From Bacillota bacterium (lineage in GTDB: Bacteria > Eremiobacterota > SpSt-956 > JAKJGF01): a stretch of DNA of 29,357 nt. The notes below the pieces were generated by a model. It worked only from the letters and a program-made list of their open reading frames with translations, did not search any database and was not told where the DNA came from. The position numbers were made by a program, and so were the translations under genes. Positions 8,113-15,196 of this stretch are shown piece by piece. The stretch lies in the NCBI GenBank assembly GCA_029555925.1, contig JAKPQU010000441.1, positions 1-29,357 on the forward strand. Direction: 5' to 3'. The number at the start of each line of letters is the position of its first letter. Within the stretch, counting starts at the first letter, position 1.

Positions 8113-8200
8113 TTTATATGAGAAAAGTGAAGAGTGAAGAGTGAGTAGTGGCCTGGGTACTAAATACGCATCACGCGTTACCCGTTACCCGTCACGAGAC
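8113..8200. repeat. Bipolar heptamer array between convergent genes
   Basis: The left arm is GTGAAGA twice then GTGAGTA after a TATATGAGAA lead-in. The spacer is CCTGGGTACTAAATA and the right arm is CGCATCA, CGCGTTA, CCCGTTA, CCCGTCA, CGAG. The left arm has GTGA on the strand of the TPR gene and the right arm on the strand of tgt. The TATATGAGAA lead-in also occurs at 19015 and, inverted, at 28606. Confidence 0.8.
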
Positions 8201-8233
8201 CGTAATCAATGTTATATTTACCGTTATAAGTAA

Positions 8234-9367
8234 TCAGTCACGATTATTATATTTTTCGAGAAAACTTTCTTTAAAATTATTAAATCTTCCTTCTTTTATC
8301 GAAGTTCTTATTTTTTTCATAAGTTCCATAATAAAATGCACATTATGATAGGTCATTAGCCTTGGGCCGAGAATTTCATCTGCTTTAAATAGATGTCTCA
8401 GATAGGATTTTGTGTGGTGTGTGCAGGTGTAACATGTACAACCTTCCTCAAGAGGTGTTTGATCTTTATTAAATTTCTCATTTTTTATATTTATTTTGCC
8501 TTCTCCTGTAAAGGCACTTCCATTTCTTGCTATTCTTGTTGGAAAAACACAGTCAAACATATCAATGCCTCTTTCCACACAGTAAAAGAAATCTTCCGGT
8601 GTTCCCACTCCCATAAGATAGCGGGGTTTATGTTCCGGTAGAATTGGAGCGGTATGTTCCAGTATGTCAAGCATTATATCTTTCGGTTCTCCAACACTCA
8701 GTCCTCCTATGGAATAACCTTTGAAATCTATTTCCATCAGTTCCATAGCCGATCTTTTTCTCAAATCTTTATACATGCCTCCCTGAACTATACCGAAAAG
8801 TGTTTGAGGTGAATCGTCAGGTACGTTTTCTTTACATATTTTTGCCCATTTTGTAGTAAGCTCTAAAGCTTTTTCTGCATGTTTATAATCACATGGATAG
8901 GGAATACATTCATCTAAAGGCATCATAATATCAGAGCCGAGAACTTTCTGTATTTCAACTACCTTTTCCGGTGTAAAGTAATGAGTTGAACCGTTCAGAT
9001 GGGAACGAAATACTACACCTTCTTCTGTTATATCCCGTAAGTCCTGAAGGCTGAATACCTGAAATCCCCCGCTATCGGTAAGTATGGGGCCATGCCAGTC
9101 CATAAATTTGTGAAGGCCTCCACCGGCAGATATTATGTCAAGACCAGGCTGAAGATAAAGATGGTAAGTATTGCCGAGAATGATTGAAACATTCATATCT
9201 AGAAGTTCCTGTGATGTAAGGGCTTTTACCGTGGCCTGCGTGCCAACCGGCATGAAAACAGGTGTATCTATTATTCCATGAGGAGTTGTCAGTTTCCCCA
9301 GACGGGCGTTATTTTCAGTGCTTTTATATAATAATTCAAATTTGAATTTTTCAGGTTCTTTTTCCAT
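8234..9367 (-). CDS. tgt: tRNA-guanine transglycosylase
   Basis: Cytoplasmic enzyme exchanging guanine-34 for preQ1 (or queuine) in tRNAs Tyr, His, Asn and Asp, in queuosine synthesis. 377 residues, the normal bacterial length. TDSGGFQVFSL carries general acid/base Asp98. GGLSVGEPKD (221-230) is the base-binding loop. MFDCVFPTRIARNG carries nucleophile Asp272. The zinc site is Cys310, Cys312, Cys315 and His341. AAAGGA lies nine bases before the ATG. It is the last gene of the minus-strand run. No preQ1 synthesis genes are visible here. The TGA stop overlaps a single degenerate GTGACTG unit. Confidence 0.96.
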   Translation of the reverse strand: MEKEPEKFKFELLYKSTENNARLGKLTTPHGIIDTPVFMPVGTQATVKALTSQELLDMNVSIILGNTYHLYLQPGLDIISAGGGLHKFMDWHGPILTDSGGFQVFSLQDLRDITEEGVVFRSHLNGSTHYFTPEKVVEIQKVLGSDIMMPLDECIPYPCDYKHAEKALELTTKWAKICKENVPDDSPQTLFGIVQGGMYKDLRKRSAMELMEIDFKGYSIGGLSVGEPKDIMLDILEHTAPILPEHKPRYLMGVGTPEDFFYCVERGIDMFDCVFPTRIARNGSAFTGEGKINIKNEKFNKDQTPLEEGCTCYTCTHHTKSYLRHLFKADEILGPRLMTYHNVHFIMELMKKIRTSIKEGRFNNFKESFLEKYNNRD

Positions 9368-9394
9368 GAGCTATTCCTTTCATTTTATTAAAAT

Positions 9395-9516
9395 CGTGAC
9401 GCGTAACGCGTGACGCGTGACAGGTGGTTTGTAATGCGTATTTTCACCGGTACCGGGCGAACATAGTGGTTCGCACCTGCTAACTATTCATGACTCACGA
9501 CTCACGACTCACTATT
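9395..9516. repeat. Bipolar heptamer array between tgt and rluD
   Basis: Plus-strand units GTGACGC, GTAACGC, GTGACGC, GTGACAG, GTGGTTT, GTAATGC (9396-9437) face GACTCAC units at 9492-9513 that run into the rluD stop. The spacer holds GGGCGAACATAGTGGTTCGC at 9456-9475, which can fold as GCGAAC/GTTCGC. On the minus strand the array lies directly downstream of rluD and upstream of tgt. Confidence 0.8.
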
Positions 9517-10425
9517 TTCGAGTAACTCTAAAATATTTTTCATATCTTCTGCCAGTGGTGCCGTAAATTCCATCCATTCTTTTGTAGCAGGGTGGGTAAA
9601 ACCGAATTTACTTGCATGAAGAGCCTGTCTGGTCAGGCCAAAAGAGTTTTTTTGTCTTCCGTAAACGGGATCGCCGAGTATGGGAAATCCTATATGAGTC
9701 AGATGTACCCTTATCTGATGTGTTCTTCCCGTGAGAGGTTTTACCTTTAAAAGAGAAAATCCGGCAAATTCTTTTTCTACCGTATAACGGGTAATGGCTT
9801 TTTTCCCGCCTTCTACGACAGCCATTTTTTTTCTGTGTACAGGATGTCTTCCTACTGGGGCATTTATCATACCCTTCGGAGGAGAAGGAATTCCTTTTAC
9901 AATGGCCATATATTCTTTTGAAACCTTCCTGTCCTTTATCTGTCCCGCCAGAGAATGATGGGCTTCATCATTTTTTGCTATTACCATTACACCTGATGTA
10001 TCTTTGTCAAGGCGATGGACTATACCGGGTCTTAATTCACCCTGTATACCTGTTAAATCATGACAGTGAAACAGTATTGCATTTACAAGGGTATTATCCT
10101 GATGACCTTTTGCGGGATGAACTACAAGCCCGGCAGGTTTATTTATTACAATCACATGCTCGTCCTGAAAGATTATGTCCAGAGATATTTCCTGAGGTAT
10201 TAACCCTATTTCCTTTACTTCTGGCATATAAGCATTAATTTCATCATTCATTCTCACCTGGGCCGAAGGTTTTGCCTCTTTGCCGTTTAACATAACATAT
10301 CCCGAGTTTATAAGATGCTGGGCATTTGAGCGTGTAATGGAAAGTTCTCTCGACAGAAAAACATCTATACGTTCTTTTTTTATATTCTGAGCAATTTTGA
10401 AGCTATATGTATTGTTCATGTGCAA
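9502..10425 (-). CDS. rluD: 23S rRNA pseudouridine synthase, RluD type
   Basis: RluA/RluD-family enzyme isomerising uridine to pseudouridine in large-subunit rRNA, 307 residues. An S4 RNA-binding domain covers residues 18-65 and the catalytic domain starts near 85. HRLDKDTSG (137-145) contains the catalytic Asp140, and VVHPAKGHQDNTLVNAI is the RluD-type segment. Clustering with lspA and lgt is common for RluD. Start choice: ATG 10425 or ATG 10419, and neither has a clear SD because a heptamer array abuts. The final residues (SES) and the TGA stop are encoded by GTGAGTC units. Confidence 0.9.
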   Translation of the reverse strand: MHMNNTYSFKIAQNIKKERIDVFLSRELSITRSNAQHLINSGYVMLNGKEAKPSAQVRMNDEINAYMPEVKEIGLIPQEISLDIIFQDEHVIVINKPAGLVVHPAKGHQDNTLVNAILFHCHDLTGIQGELRPGIVHRLDKDTSGVMVIAKNDEAHHSLAGQIKDRKVSKEYMAIVKGIPSPPKGMINAPVGRHPVHRKKMAVVEGGKKAITRYTVEKEFAGFSLLKVKPLTGRTHQIRVHLTHIGFPILGDPVYGRQKNSFGLTRQALHASKFGFTHPATKEWMEFTAPLAEDMKNILELLENSES

Positions 10426-10429
10426 TGAA

Positions 10430-10495
10430 TAATCCGTGACGGGTGATGCTATTAAATATCCCTCTTCACCCTTTACACTTCACCCTTCACATTTT
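10430..10495. repeat. Bipolar heptamer array overlapping the lgt 3' end
   Basis: In the minus direction: GTGAAGG, GTGAAGT, GTAAAGG, GTGAAGA, spacer GGATATTTAATAG, then CATCACC, CGTCACG. The first units are inside the lgt reading frame and encode its last residues VKGEV; GTAAAGG supplies the TAA stop. Confidence 0.8.
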
Positions 10496-11366
10496 TACAT
10501 ATCATTATCTCTTCATCTTCAATACCGGGGCTTTCTTTGACAGGATTTTTTTTCAACGTTTCCGATATGTTTTTTTTACGTGACGTTACCTTACAGGACT
10601 GTAATGTCGATATCTTCATGCCTATTATCGTTATTATTACGATGAGGCCTATACTTGTAAGTTGTGCTACAGTCATGCCCATAACAGGAGATATGGAAGA
10701 AAAGGTTTCTCTGAAAAACTCCACTATAAATCTTACAAGTGAATAAAGACCTATAAAATAACAGAAGGTTTCTCCATGAAACTTTTTTCTTTTCTCTATA
10801 ACTTTATGGAGTATATAAAATACTGCCAGGTCAAGCAGTGATTCATAGATTTGAGTCGGATGACGCTGAGTTCCCGGCGGATATGCTTCAGGAAACTCCA
10901 CGCCCCAGGGAAGATCTGTAACCTTTCCGTAACAGCATCCGTTCAAAAAGCAACCAATTCTCCCTATGGCAAGCCCTACCATCGACGGGGCAGAAACCAT
11001 ATCGGCAAGTTTCCAGAAAGATATTTTAGATATTTTAGAATAAAGGAATCCTCCTAATATGGCACCGATAAGAGCACCATACCAGGCAAGTCCTCCCTTG
11101 CGCAGATTGATTATCGTAAGAGGATCTGAAAGACTGTATTCATGATAATTAATAATAACATGGATGAGTCTTGCACCTATTATACCGCTTATAAGGAGAT
11201 ATATACTGAAATCCATTACTTCTTCAGGTTTTATATCTTTTGGCTTCGAATATTTTAATGCCCACGTGAGTGCAATAACAAATCCTATTACCATCACTAC
11301 TCCATAGGTATAAATATCCAGGGGGACTATAAAGGGAAGTTGTAACGTGAATAATATTCTGTGCAT
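10473..11366 (-). CDS. lgt: Prolipoprotein diacylglyceryl transferase
   Basis: Inner-membrane enzyme transferring diacylglycerol from phosphatidylglycerol to the lipobox cysteine of prolipoproteins, 297 residues. About seven hydrophobic helices. Conserved GGLAWYGALIGA (91-102), the Lgt signature GRIGCFLNGCCYG (135-147) and HPTQIYES (about 168-175) are intact. It lies 14 bases downstream of lspA, the next enzyme of the pathway. The charged C-terminal tail after about residue 250 (KVTSRKKNISETLKKNPVKE) exceeds the usual length. Its final VKGEV is encoded by the heptamer array. Confidence 0.95.
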   Translation of the reverse strand: MHRILFTLQLPFIVPLDIYTYGVVMVIGFVIALTWALKYSKPKDIKPEEVMDFSIYLLISGIIGARLIHVIINYHEYSLSDPLTIINLRKGGLAWYGALIGAILGGFLYSKISKISFWKLADMVSAPSMVGLAIGRIGCFLNGCCYGKVTDLPWGVEFPEAYPPGTQRHPTQIYESLLDLAVFYILHKVIEKRKKFHGETFCYFIGLYSLVRFIVEFFRETFSSISPVMGMTVAQLTSIGLIVIITIIGMKISTLQSCKVTSRKKNISETLKKNPVKESPGIEDEEIMICKNVKGEV

Positions 11367-11380
11367 GAAATCACTCCCGT

Positions 11381-11863
11381 TTAGCCGGCATGTTCAAGTT
11401 CTATTTGATTTGTTTTTTTTTCCCCGGAATAAAAGAGAAGATTGATTATTATCAGACCTACGCCTACGGTAATTGCTATATCGGCCACATTAAATACAGG
11501 CCAGAAATTGAAATGAAGAAAATCTATTACAGATTTAAATCTGAATCTATCAATCAGATTACCTATTGCTCCTCCGAGAATAAGGGAAAGGCCGTACAAC
11601 AAAAAAGGCTCTTTACATTTATTTATTACATAATATGTAAGGAGACCGAAAACAAATAAAGTAGAAACAAAAACAGGCCATGGTGATGTTATTAACTTCA
11701 TACCGAAGGCTGTACCTTCGTTTCTCACCAGTGTCAGTACAAAAAAATTACCTATAATTTTCACTGAATACCCGTGAGGTAAACCGGAAAATTTATCGAG
11801 GATCAAAAATTTAGTCAGTTGATCGAGTATCACTGAACATATTGCTATTAAATAAAATTTCAT
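11381..11863 (-). CDS. lspA: Lipoprotein signal peptidase (signal peptidase II)
   Basis: Inner-membrane aspartyl protease that removes lipoprotein signal peptides after Lgt action, 160 residues, with four transmembrane segments. Catalytic aspartates are Asp105 in GNLIDRF and Asp128 in FNVADIAI. The NEGTAFG motif (48-54) is present. The ATG overlaps the end of the preceding small gene by four bases (ATGA), indicating translational coupling. Confidence 0.96.
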   Translation of the reverse strand: MKFYLIAICSVILDQLTKFLILDKFSGLPHGYSVKIIGNFFVLTLVRNEGTAFGMKLITSPWPVFVSTLFVFGLLTYYVINKCKEPFLLYGLSLILGGAIGNLIDRFRFKSVIDFLHFNFWPVFNVADIAITVGVGLIIINLLFYSGEKKTNQIELEHAG

Positions 11864-12171
11864 TTAGAGTTTTTTTCTTCACATGTTAAGCTTACAAGTT
11901 TTTTTGTAACACTGCCTATGACTATATCCTTCAGTGAAGCTTTTGTTTCTTTGCTTAACTGTGTGTAAATGTAATAAAGAGTAGCCGATGTAGCTGCACC
12001 TATTAATGCCACGCCGAACATCGTACTTAAGGAAAATTCATCTTCTTCGTTTTCTTTGATATGTTTACTCTCGTCTTCCTGTATTTCTACAGATGAATTC
12101 TTTTCTGACACATTAACCACCCTTTTCACTGTTAAAATTAGAAGCTCTTCCAGAAATCTTTGAGATAACAT
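11860..12171 (-). CDS. Small single-helix membrane protein, unrecognised
   Basis: 103 residues. An amphipathic N-terminus is followed by an acidic stretch (about 30-45, rich in E/D/K), one transmembrane helix (TMFGVALIGAATSATLYYIY, about 50-69), then a basic tail. I recognise no family. A strong SD, GAGGAG, lies six bases before the ATG and the gene overlaps lspA by four bases, so it is very probably translated. It occupies the position where rpmA (ribosomal protein L27) normally follows prp, but it has no L27 features. Confidence 0.6.
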   Translation of the reverse strand: MLSQRFLEELLILTVKRVVNVSEKNSSVEIQEDESKHIKENEEDEFSLSTMFGVALIGAATSATLYYIYTQLSKETKASLKDIVIGSVTKKLVSLTCEEKNSK

Positions 12172-12183
12172 AATTTTCTCCTC

Positions 12184-12513
12184 TTAATAGAGCTGCATCA
12201 CTTTAAGATACCCGGGATATTGTCTTTCTATTTCCGTCAGACCTATGACCATAGTTTCTAGTATAGTTTGAACATCTCTTTCTATGAGAGTATCTTTTGA
12301 TTCAGGAATAATACAGATTAAATTTCCTTCGGATATATTGACTTCCGGTTCTATATTACAGTACTTATTCATTCCGAGAATAGAAACCTGAAGCAAAGTG
12401 GAAGCTCCTGAACAAACTATGTCTTTCCCTTTTTCTTCGAACTCGCAGTGCCCACTTGCTTCGTAACTTCTAATCTGTTTTTTTTTATCCCTGTAAATCT
12501 TTACATGCAACAT
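12184..12513 (-). CDS. prp: Ribosomal-processing cysteine protease Prp
   Basis: 109-residue Prp (YsxB family), the protease that trims the N-terminal extension of ribosomal protein L27 in bacteria with that extension. The catalytic histidine is His22 in ASGHCEF and the catalytic cysteine Cys34 in GKDIVCSGAS, the same spacing as in known Prp. The ATG directly abuts the rplU stop codon, so it is cotranslated with L21. rpmA is absent downstream, an unusual break of the rplU-prp-rpmA order. Confidence 0.9.
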   Translation of the reverse strand: MLHVKIYRDKKKQIRSYEASGHCEFEEKGKDIVCSGASTLLQVSILGMNKYCNIEPEVNISEGNLICIIPESKDTLIERDVQTILETMVIGLTEIERQYPGYLKVMQLY

Positions 12514-12828
12514 TTATGCTGCAATATTCTCTATTTTCACTCTTGTATAATACTGGCGATGCCCCTGTTTTCTTCTGATTCTCTTCTTGGCTTTGTATCT
12601 GAAGACTATAACTTTTTTGCCTCTGAGTTGTTCAACAACCTCTGCATGAACAGTAATATTCTCCACATAAGGTCTTCCTACTTTTGATTCACTATCTTTT
12701 GTATAGAGCAATACTTTATCGAAGGTAACTTTTTCACCTATCTGTTTTTCAAGTTTCTCTATATTAAGGACATCTCCAGGATGTACTTTAAATTGTTTTC
12801 CACCTGTTTCTATAACAGCGTACTCCAC
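12514..12828 (-). CDS. rplU: 50S ribosomal protein L21
   Basis: 104 residues, the normal L21 length, opening [19 protein letters not shown], with the family features [20 protein letters not shown] (74-93) and a [10 protein letters not shown]-terminus. It binds 23S rRNA. An SD, GGAGG, precedes the ATG. It has its own promoter and leader downstream of rng (12829-12980). Confidence 0.97.
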   Translation of the reverse strand: MEYAVIETGGKQFKVHPGDVLNIEKLEKQIGEKVTFDKVLLYTKDSESKVGRPYVENITVHAEVVEQLRGKKVIVFRYKAKKRIRRKQGHRQYYTRVKIENIAA

Positions 12829-12950
12829 TTTAACTTCCTCCGTTCTTTTATCCCTAAAGTTTTATATAAAAATGATGGAAGTTTGAGAACTGGCTGAAAG
12901 TAAATTCTCAAACTACTTGTGACCCCTCCGGTCATGTCTTTTAGAGTATG
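12829..12950 (-). promoter_or_regulatory. Structured leader of rplU (L21-leader candidate)
   Basis: The 5' untranslated RNA predicted from the promoter at 12951-12980 holds two hairpins: TGACCGGAGGGGTCA (about 12929-12943) and a perfect 10-bp stem AGTTTGAGAA/TTCTCAAACT (12880-12889 with 12905-12914) around a 15-base loop. L21 leaders are known regulatory RNAs in Firmicutes. Whether this one belongs to that family cannot be decided by eye. No U-run follows the long stem, so translational control or RNA stability is likelier than attenuation. Confidence 0.5.
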
Positions 12951-12980
12951 ATAATATCATATTAACATTAAATTTGTCAA
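12951..12980 (-). promoter_or_regulatory. Strong sigma-70-type promoter of rplU
   Basis: On the minus strand, consensus TTGACA (12980-12975) and TATTAT (12956-12951) are 18 bases apart. The -35 box contains the TGA stop codon of rng. It gives rplU transcription independent of rng read-through. Confidence 0.65.
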
Positions 12981-14656
12981 GATAAAACTGCTTTTGAAAA
13001 GTAAGGCAAGGCTCTGGTTATTTTAATTTTTGCTTTTTTTCCTTTCAAGTTTCCTCCGCCTGTTACCTGTATTATGTGACCTTTTACACATGTCATACCA
13101 TTTTGGAAATTTAATAGATGTGCTTCTTCTATTTCTACTTCTATCTCTTCTCCTTCTTCAGGTATGGAACATTCTTCTTCTATTTTTTCTACTGTTCCGA
13201 ATTGAATGTGGTATTTTTTTATATGTTGATTTTCATTTATATACAGATAGATTTGTTTTTCCAATTCTTTTTGTAATTGTTCCATTCTTTCTCCTTCCCA
13301 GCCGAGAAGAAGCATGCCGACTTCAGGATTTACCACTACCTTGATGGCATCTCCTCTGTTTTCCAGATTTTGCCTTCTGATTTCTCTTTCAACCTTTATA
13401 CTTATGCTTTTAGGTGAAAGCATTTTACCTTCTCCCTTGCAATAAGGGCATGGTTCTTTCAGTACATTATCCAGATCCTGAGAAATCCTTTTCCTTGTAA
13501 TTTCCACGAGTCCCAATCCGGTCATTTCTATTACATTGGTTTTAGTCCTGTCTCTTTTTACTGCTTCTGTTAATTCTTTTAATATAAGATTTCTGTGAGA
13601 TATATTTTCCATATCTATGAAATCTATTATTACAATACCTCCTATATCCCTCAATCTTATTTCTCTGGCTATTTTTTCTACTGCTTCAAGGTTTGTTTTC
13701 AATATAGTATCTTCAAGACTTTTTGAACCGACAAATTTACCTGTATTTACATCTATGACTGTCAGTGCTTCTGTTTTTTCTATTATTATGTATCCTCCCG
13801 AATCCAGCCATATTTTGCTTTTTGTAGCATCTTCTATTTTTTTCTCCAGTCCATAGATGTCAAACAGTGCTCTTTTACCTGTGTAAAGTTTTATTTTAGA
13901 TTTAAGATTTGGTGACAGTACTTCCACTAATTCTTTGATTTTTGTATATTCTTCTTTGGAGTCTATAATAAAGCGTTCTGTATTGCTATCAAGTACATCT
14001 CTTATGATTTTATAGACAAGACTTAGATCCTGGTGTATACATAGGGGGGAGAGGCTTTGATTACTTTTTTCTCTGATTTTTTCCCATAATTTAAGGAGGC
14101 AATCAAGATCCCTTTTAAAGTCTTCTTCTTCTCTTCCTTCTGCAACAGTCCTTATAATAACCCCCATATTATCAGGTTTTATATTCGATACAATTTTTTT
14201 AACTCTTTCTCTTTCTGCCTGACATTCTATTCTTCTTGAAACTCCTGTATAGTTTGCCATTGGGAGTAATACAAGAAATCTTCCAGGAAGTGTTATATGG
14301 GCAGATACTCTGGGCCCTTTTGTGCCTATAGGCTCTTTTATTATCTGTACAAGTATTTCCTGGTTTGGTTTCAATACATCTTTTATAGATATCTCTTTAA
14401 CTTCTTCAAGTAAATCTTCATCATCATGACTTACATTTGATATGGCATCTTCAAGGCAGAGAAAGGCATTTTTTTCCAGACCTATATCTATAAATGCTGC
14501 CTGCATTCCCTCCAGGACATTGGTCACTCTTCCTTTATATATACTTCCTACAATCCTTTCTTCTCTGGAAATATGTATTTCAGAAAGTTCCCCGTCTTCA
14601 AGGATGGCGACTCTATTTTCCATATTATCTATATTAACCAGTATTTCTTTTGTCAT
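12977..14656 (-). CDS. rng: Ribonuclease G/E
   Basis: Endoribonuclease of the RNase E/G family for rRNA maturation and mRNA decay, 559 residues, i.e. G-length without the E scaffold tail. An S1 domain covers residues 35-120 (GSIYKGRVTNVLEGMQAAF). The catalytic DNase-I-like subdomain carries metal ligands Asp302 (VIDVNTG) and Asp345 (IIDFIDM). The zinc link is CPYC (403-406). The C-terminal 50 residues (GHIIQVTGGGNLKGKKAKIKI) look like a TRAM-type beta domain. It precedes rplU and prp, as in Clostridia. No clear SD near the ATG. Confidence 0.95.
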   Translation of the reverse strand: MTKEILVNIDNMENRVAILEDGELSEIHISREERIVGSIYKGRVTNVLEGMQAAFIDIGLEKNAFLCLEDAISNVSHDDEDLLEEVKEISIKDVLKPNQEILVQIIKEPIGTKGPRVSAHITLPGRFLVLLPMANYTGVSRRIECQAERERVKKIVSNIKPDNMGVIIRTVAEGREEEDFKRDLDCLLKLWEKIREKSNQSLSPLCIHQDLSLVYKIIRDVLDSNTERFIIDSKEEYTKIKELVEVLSPNLKSKIKLYTGKRALFDIYGLEKKIEDATKSKIWLDSGGYIIIEKTEALTVIDVNTGKFVGSKSLEDTILKTNLEAVEKIAREIRLRDIGGIVIIDFIDMENISHRNLILKELTEAVKRDRTKTNVIEMTGLGLVEITRKRISQDLDNVLKEPCPYCKGEGKMLSPKSISIKVEREIRRQNLENRGDAIKVVVNPEVGMLLLGWEGERMEQLQKELEKQIYLYINENQHIKKYHIQFGTVEKIEEECSIPEEGEEIEVEIEEAHLLNFQNGMTCVKGHIIQVTGGGNLKGKKAKIKITRALPYFSKAVLS

Positions 14657-14686
14657 CTGAACTTTTTATATCTCCGTTACAGTTTA

Positions 14687-14709
14687 GTGAGTCGTGAGTC
14701 GTGAGTGGA
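14687..14709. repeat. Short heptamer array upstream of rng
   Basis: GTGAGTC twice followed by GTGAGTG on the plus strand. The non-coding stretch 14657-15196 consists of this array, then about 150 AT-rich bases with no recognised signal (including a weak class II trace TGGTGTTGGGTTAAG near 14841), a family A element, a family C element and an array at the corA end. Confidence 0.7.
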
Positions 14710-14860
14710 TATTTTTATAACTTTCATTTATACATCACCTGTCTTATTTTTTCTTTTTATACTTCGTAATTGCATGATAAAATTCCTTCTTCTTTACAAG
14801 GTATAATTTACTTTATCTTATTTTAAAAATTAAGGTTGTCTGGTGTTGGGTTAAGAATAT

Positions 14861-14991
14861 TATAGTTAGTTTCATAACTATCCATAAATAATGACCTCGT
14901 AATGCGTAAAGCGTAATGCGTGATGCGCAGGGATTAAACCCGTCACGCGTCACGACGACTTAAATTCTAATAAGTTATGAAATACACTATA
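14861..14991. repeat. Family A MITE-like element, copy 3
   Basis: 131 bp with both ends intact: TATAGTTAGTTTCATAACT and AAGTTATGAAATACACTATA. The core is GTAATGC, GTAAAGC, GTAATGC, GTGATGC, spacer GCAGGGATTAAACCC, GTCACGC, GTCACGA. Its near identity to copies 1 and 2, about 9 kb away, indicates recent spread or homogenisation. Confidence 0.8.
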
Positions 14992-15062
14992 AGCCTGACA
15001 TCTGATTTATATAAAAAAAACGGAAATTTTTAACCCGGTGAACTATAGAACATTATTATAAA

Positions 15063-15168
15063 TTAGGAATGAAAATTTATTAATTGTCTCTTTCCTCGCG
15101 TCACGCGTTACGCGTTACGCGTCACGATTAATATATTTGAGACATTTATTTAACTGTCATTCCTTATC
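15063..15168. repeat. Family C element with heptamer core
   Basis: Imperfect inverted ends of about 27 bp: left TTAGGAATGAAAATTTATTA continuing to ATTGTCTC, right (reverse complement) ATAAGGAATGACAGTTAAAT continuing to AAATGTCTC. The core is GCGTCAC, GCGTTAC, GCGTTAC, GCGTCAC at 15099-15126. The sequence differs from families A and B. A related left end, TTATTAAATGTCTCAGG, occurs at 27759. Confidence 0.6.
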
Positions 15169-15191
15169 ACCTCACACTTCACGCCTCACGA
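15165..15191. repeat. Heptamer array at the corA 3' end
   Basis: Minus-strand units GTGAGGC, GTGAAGT, GTGAGGT begin about six bases after the corA stop and merge into the right end of the family C element. Confidence 0.65.
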
Positions 15192-15196
15192 ACTCC

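Noticed and set aside
9918..10238. A plus-strand frame inside rluD.
   Set aside because: Shadow of the conserved catalytic domain of rluD on the other strand.
11390..11659. A plus-strand frame inside lspA.
   Set aside because: lspA has both catalytic aspartates and clear family sequence; the opposite frame is a shadow.
13030..13344. A Leu/Phe-rich plus-strand frame opposite rng.
   Set aside because: Antisense shadow of the Glu/Lys-rich C-terminus of rng, with no SD or family.
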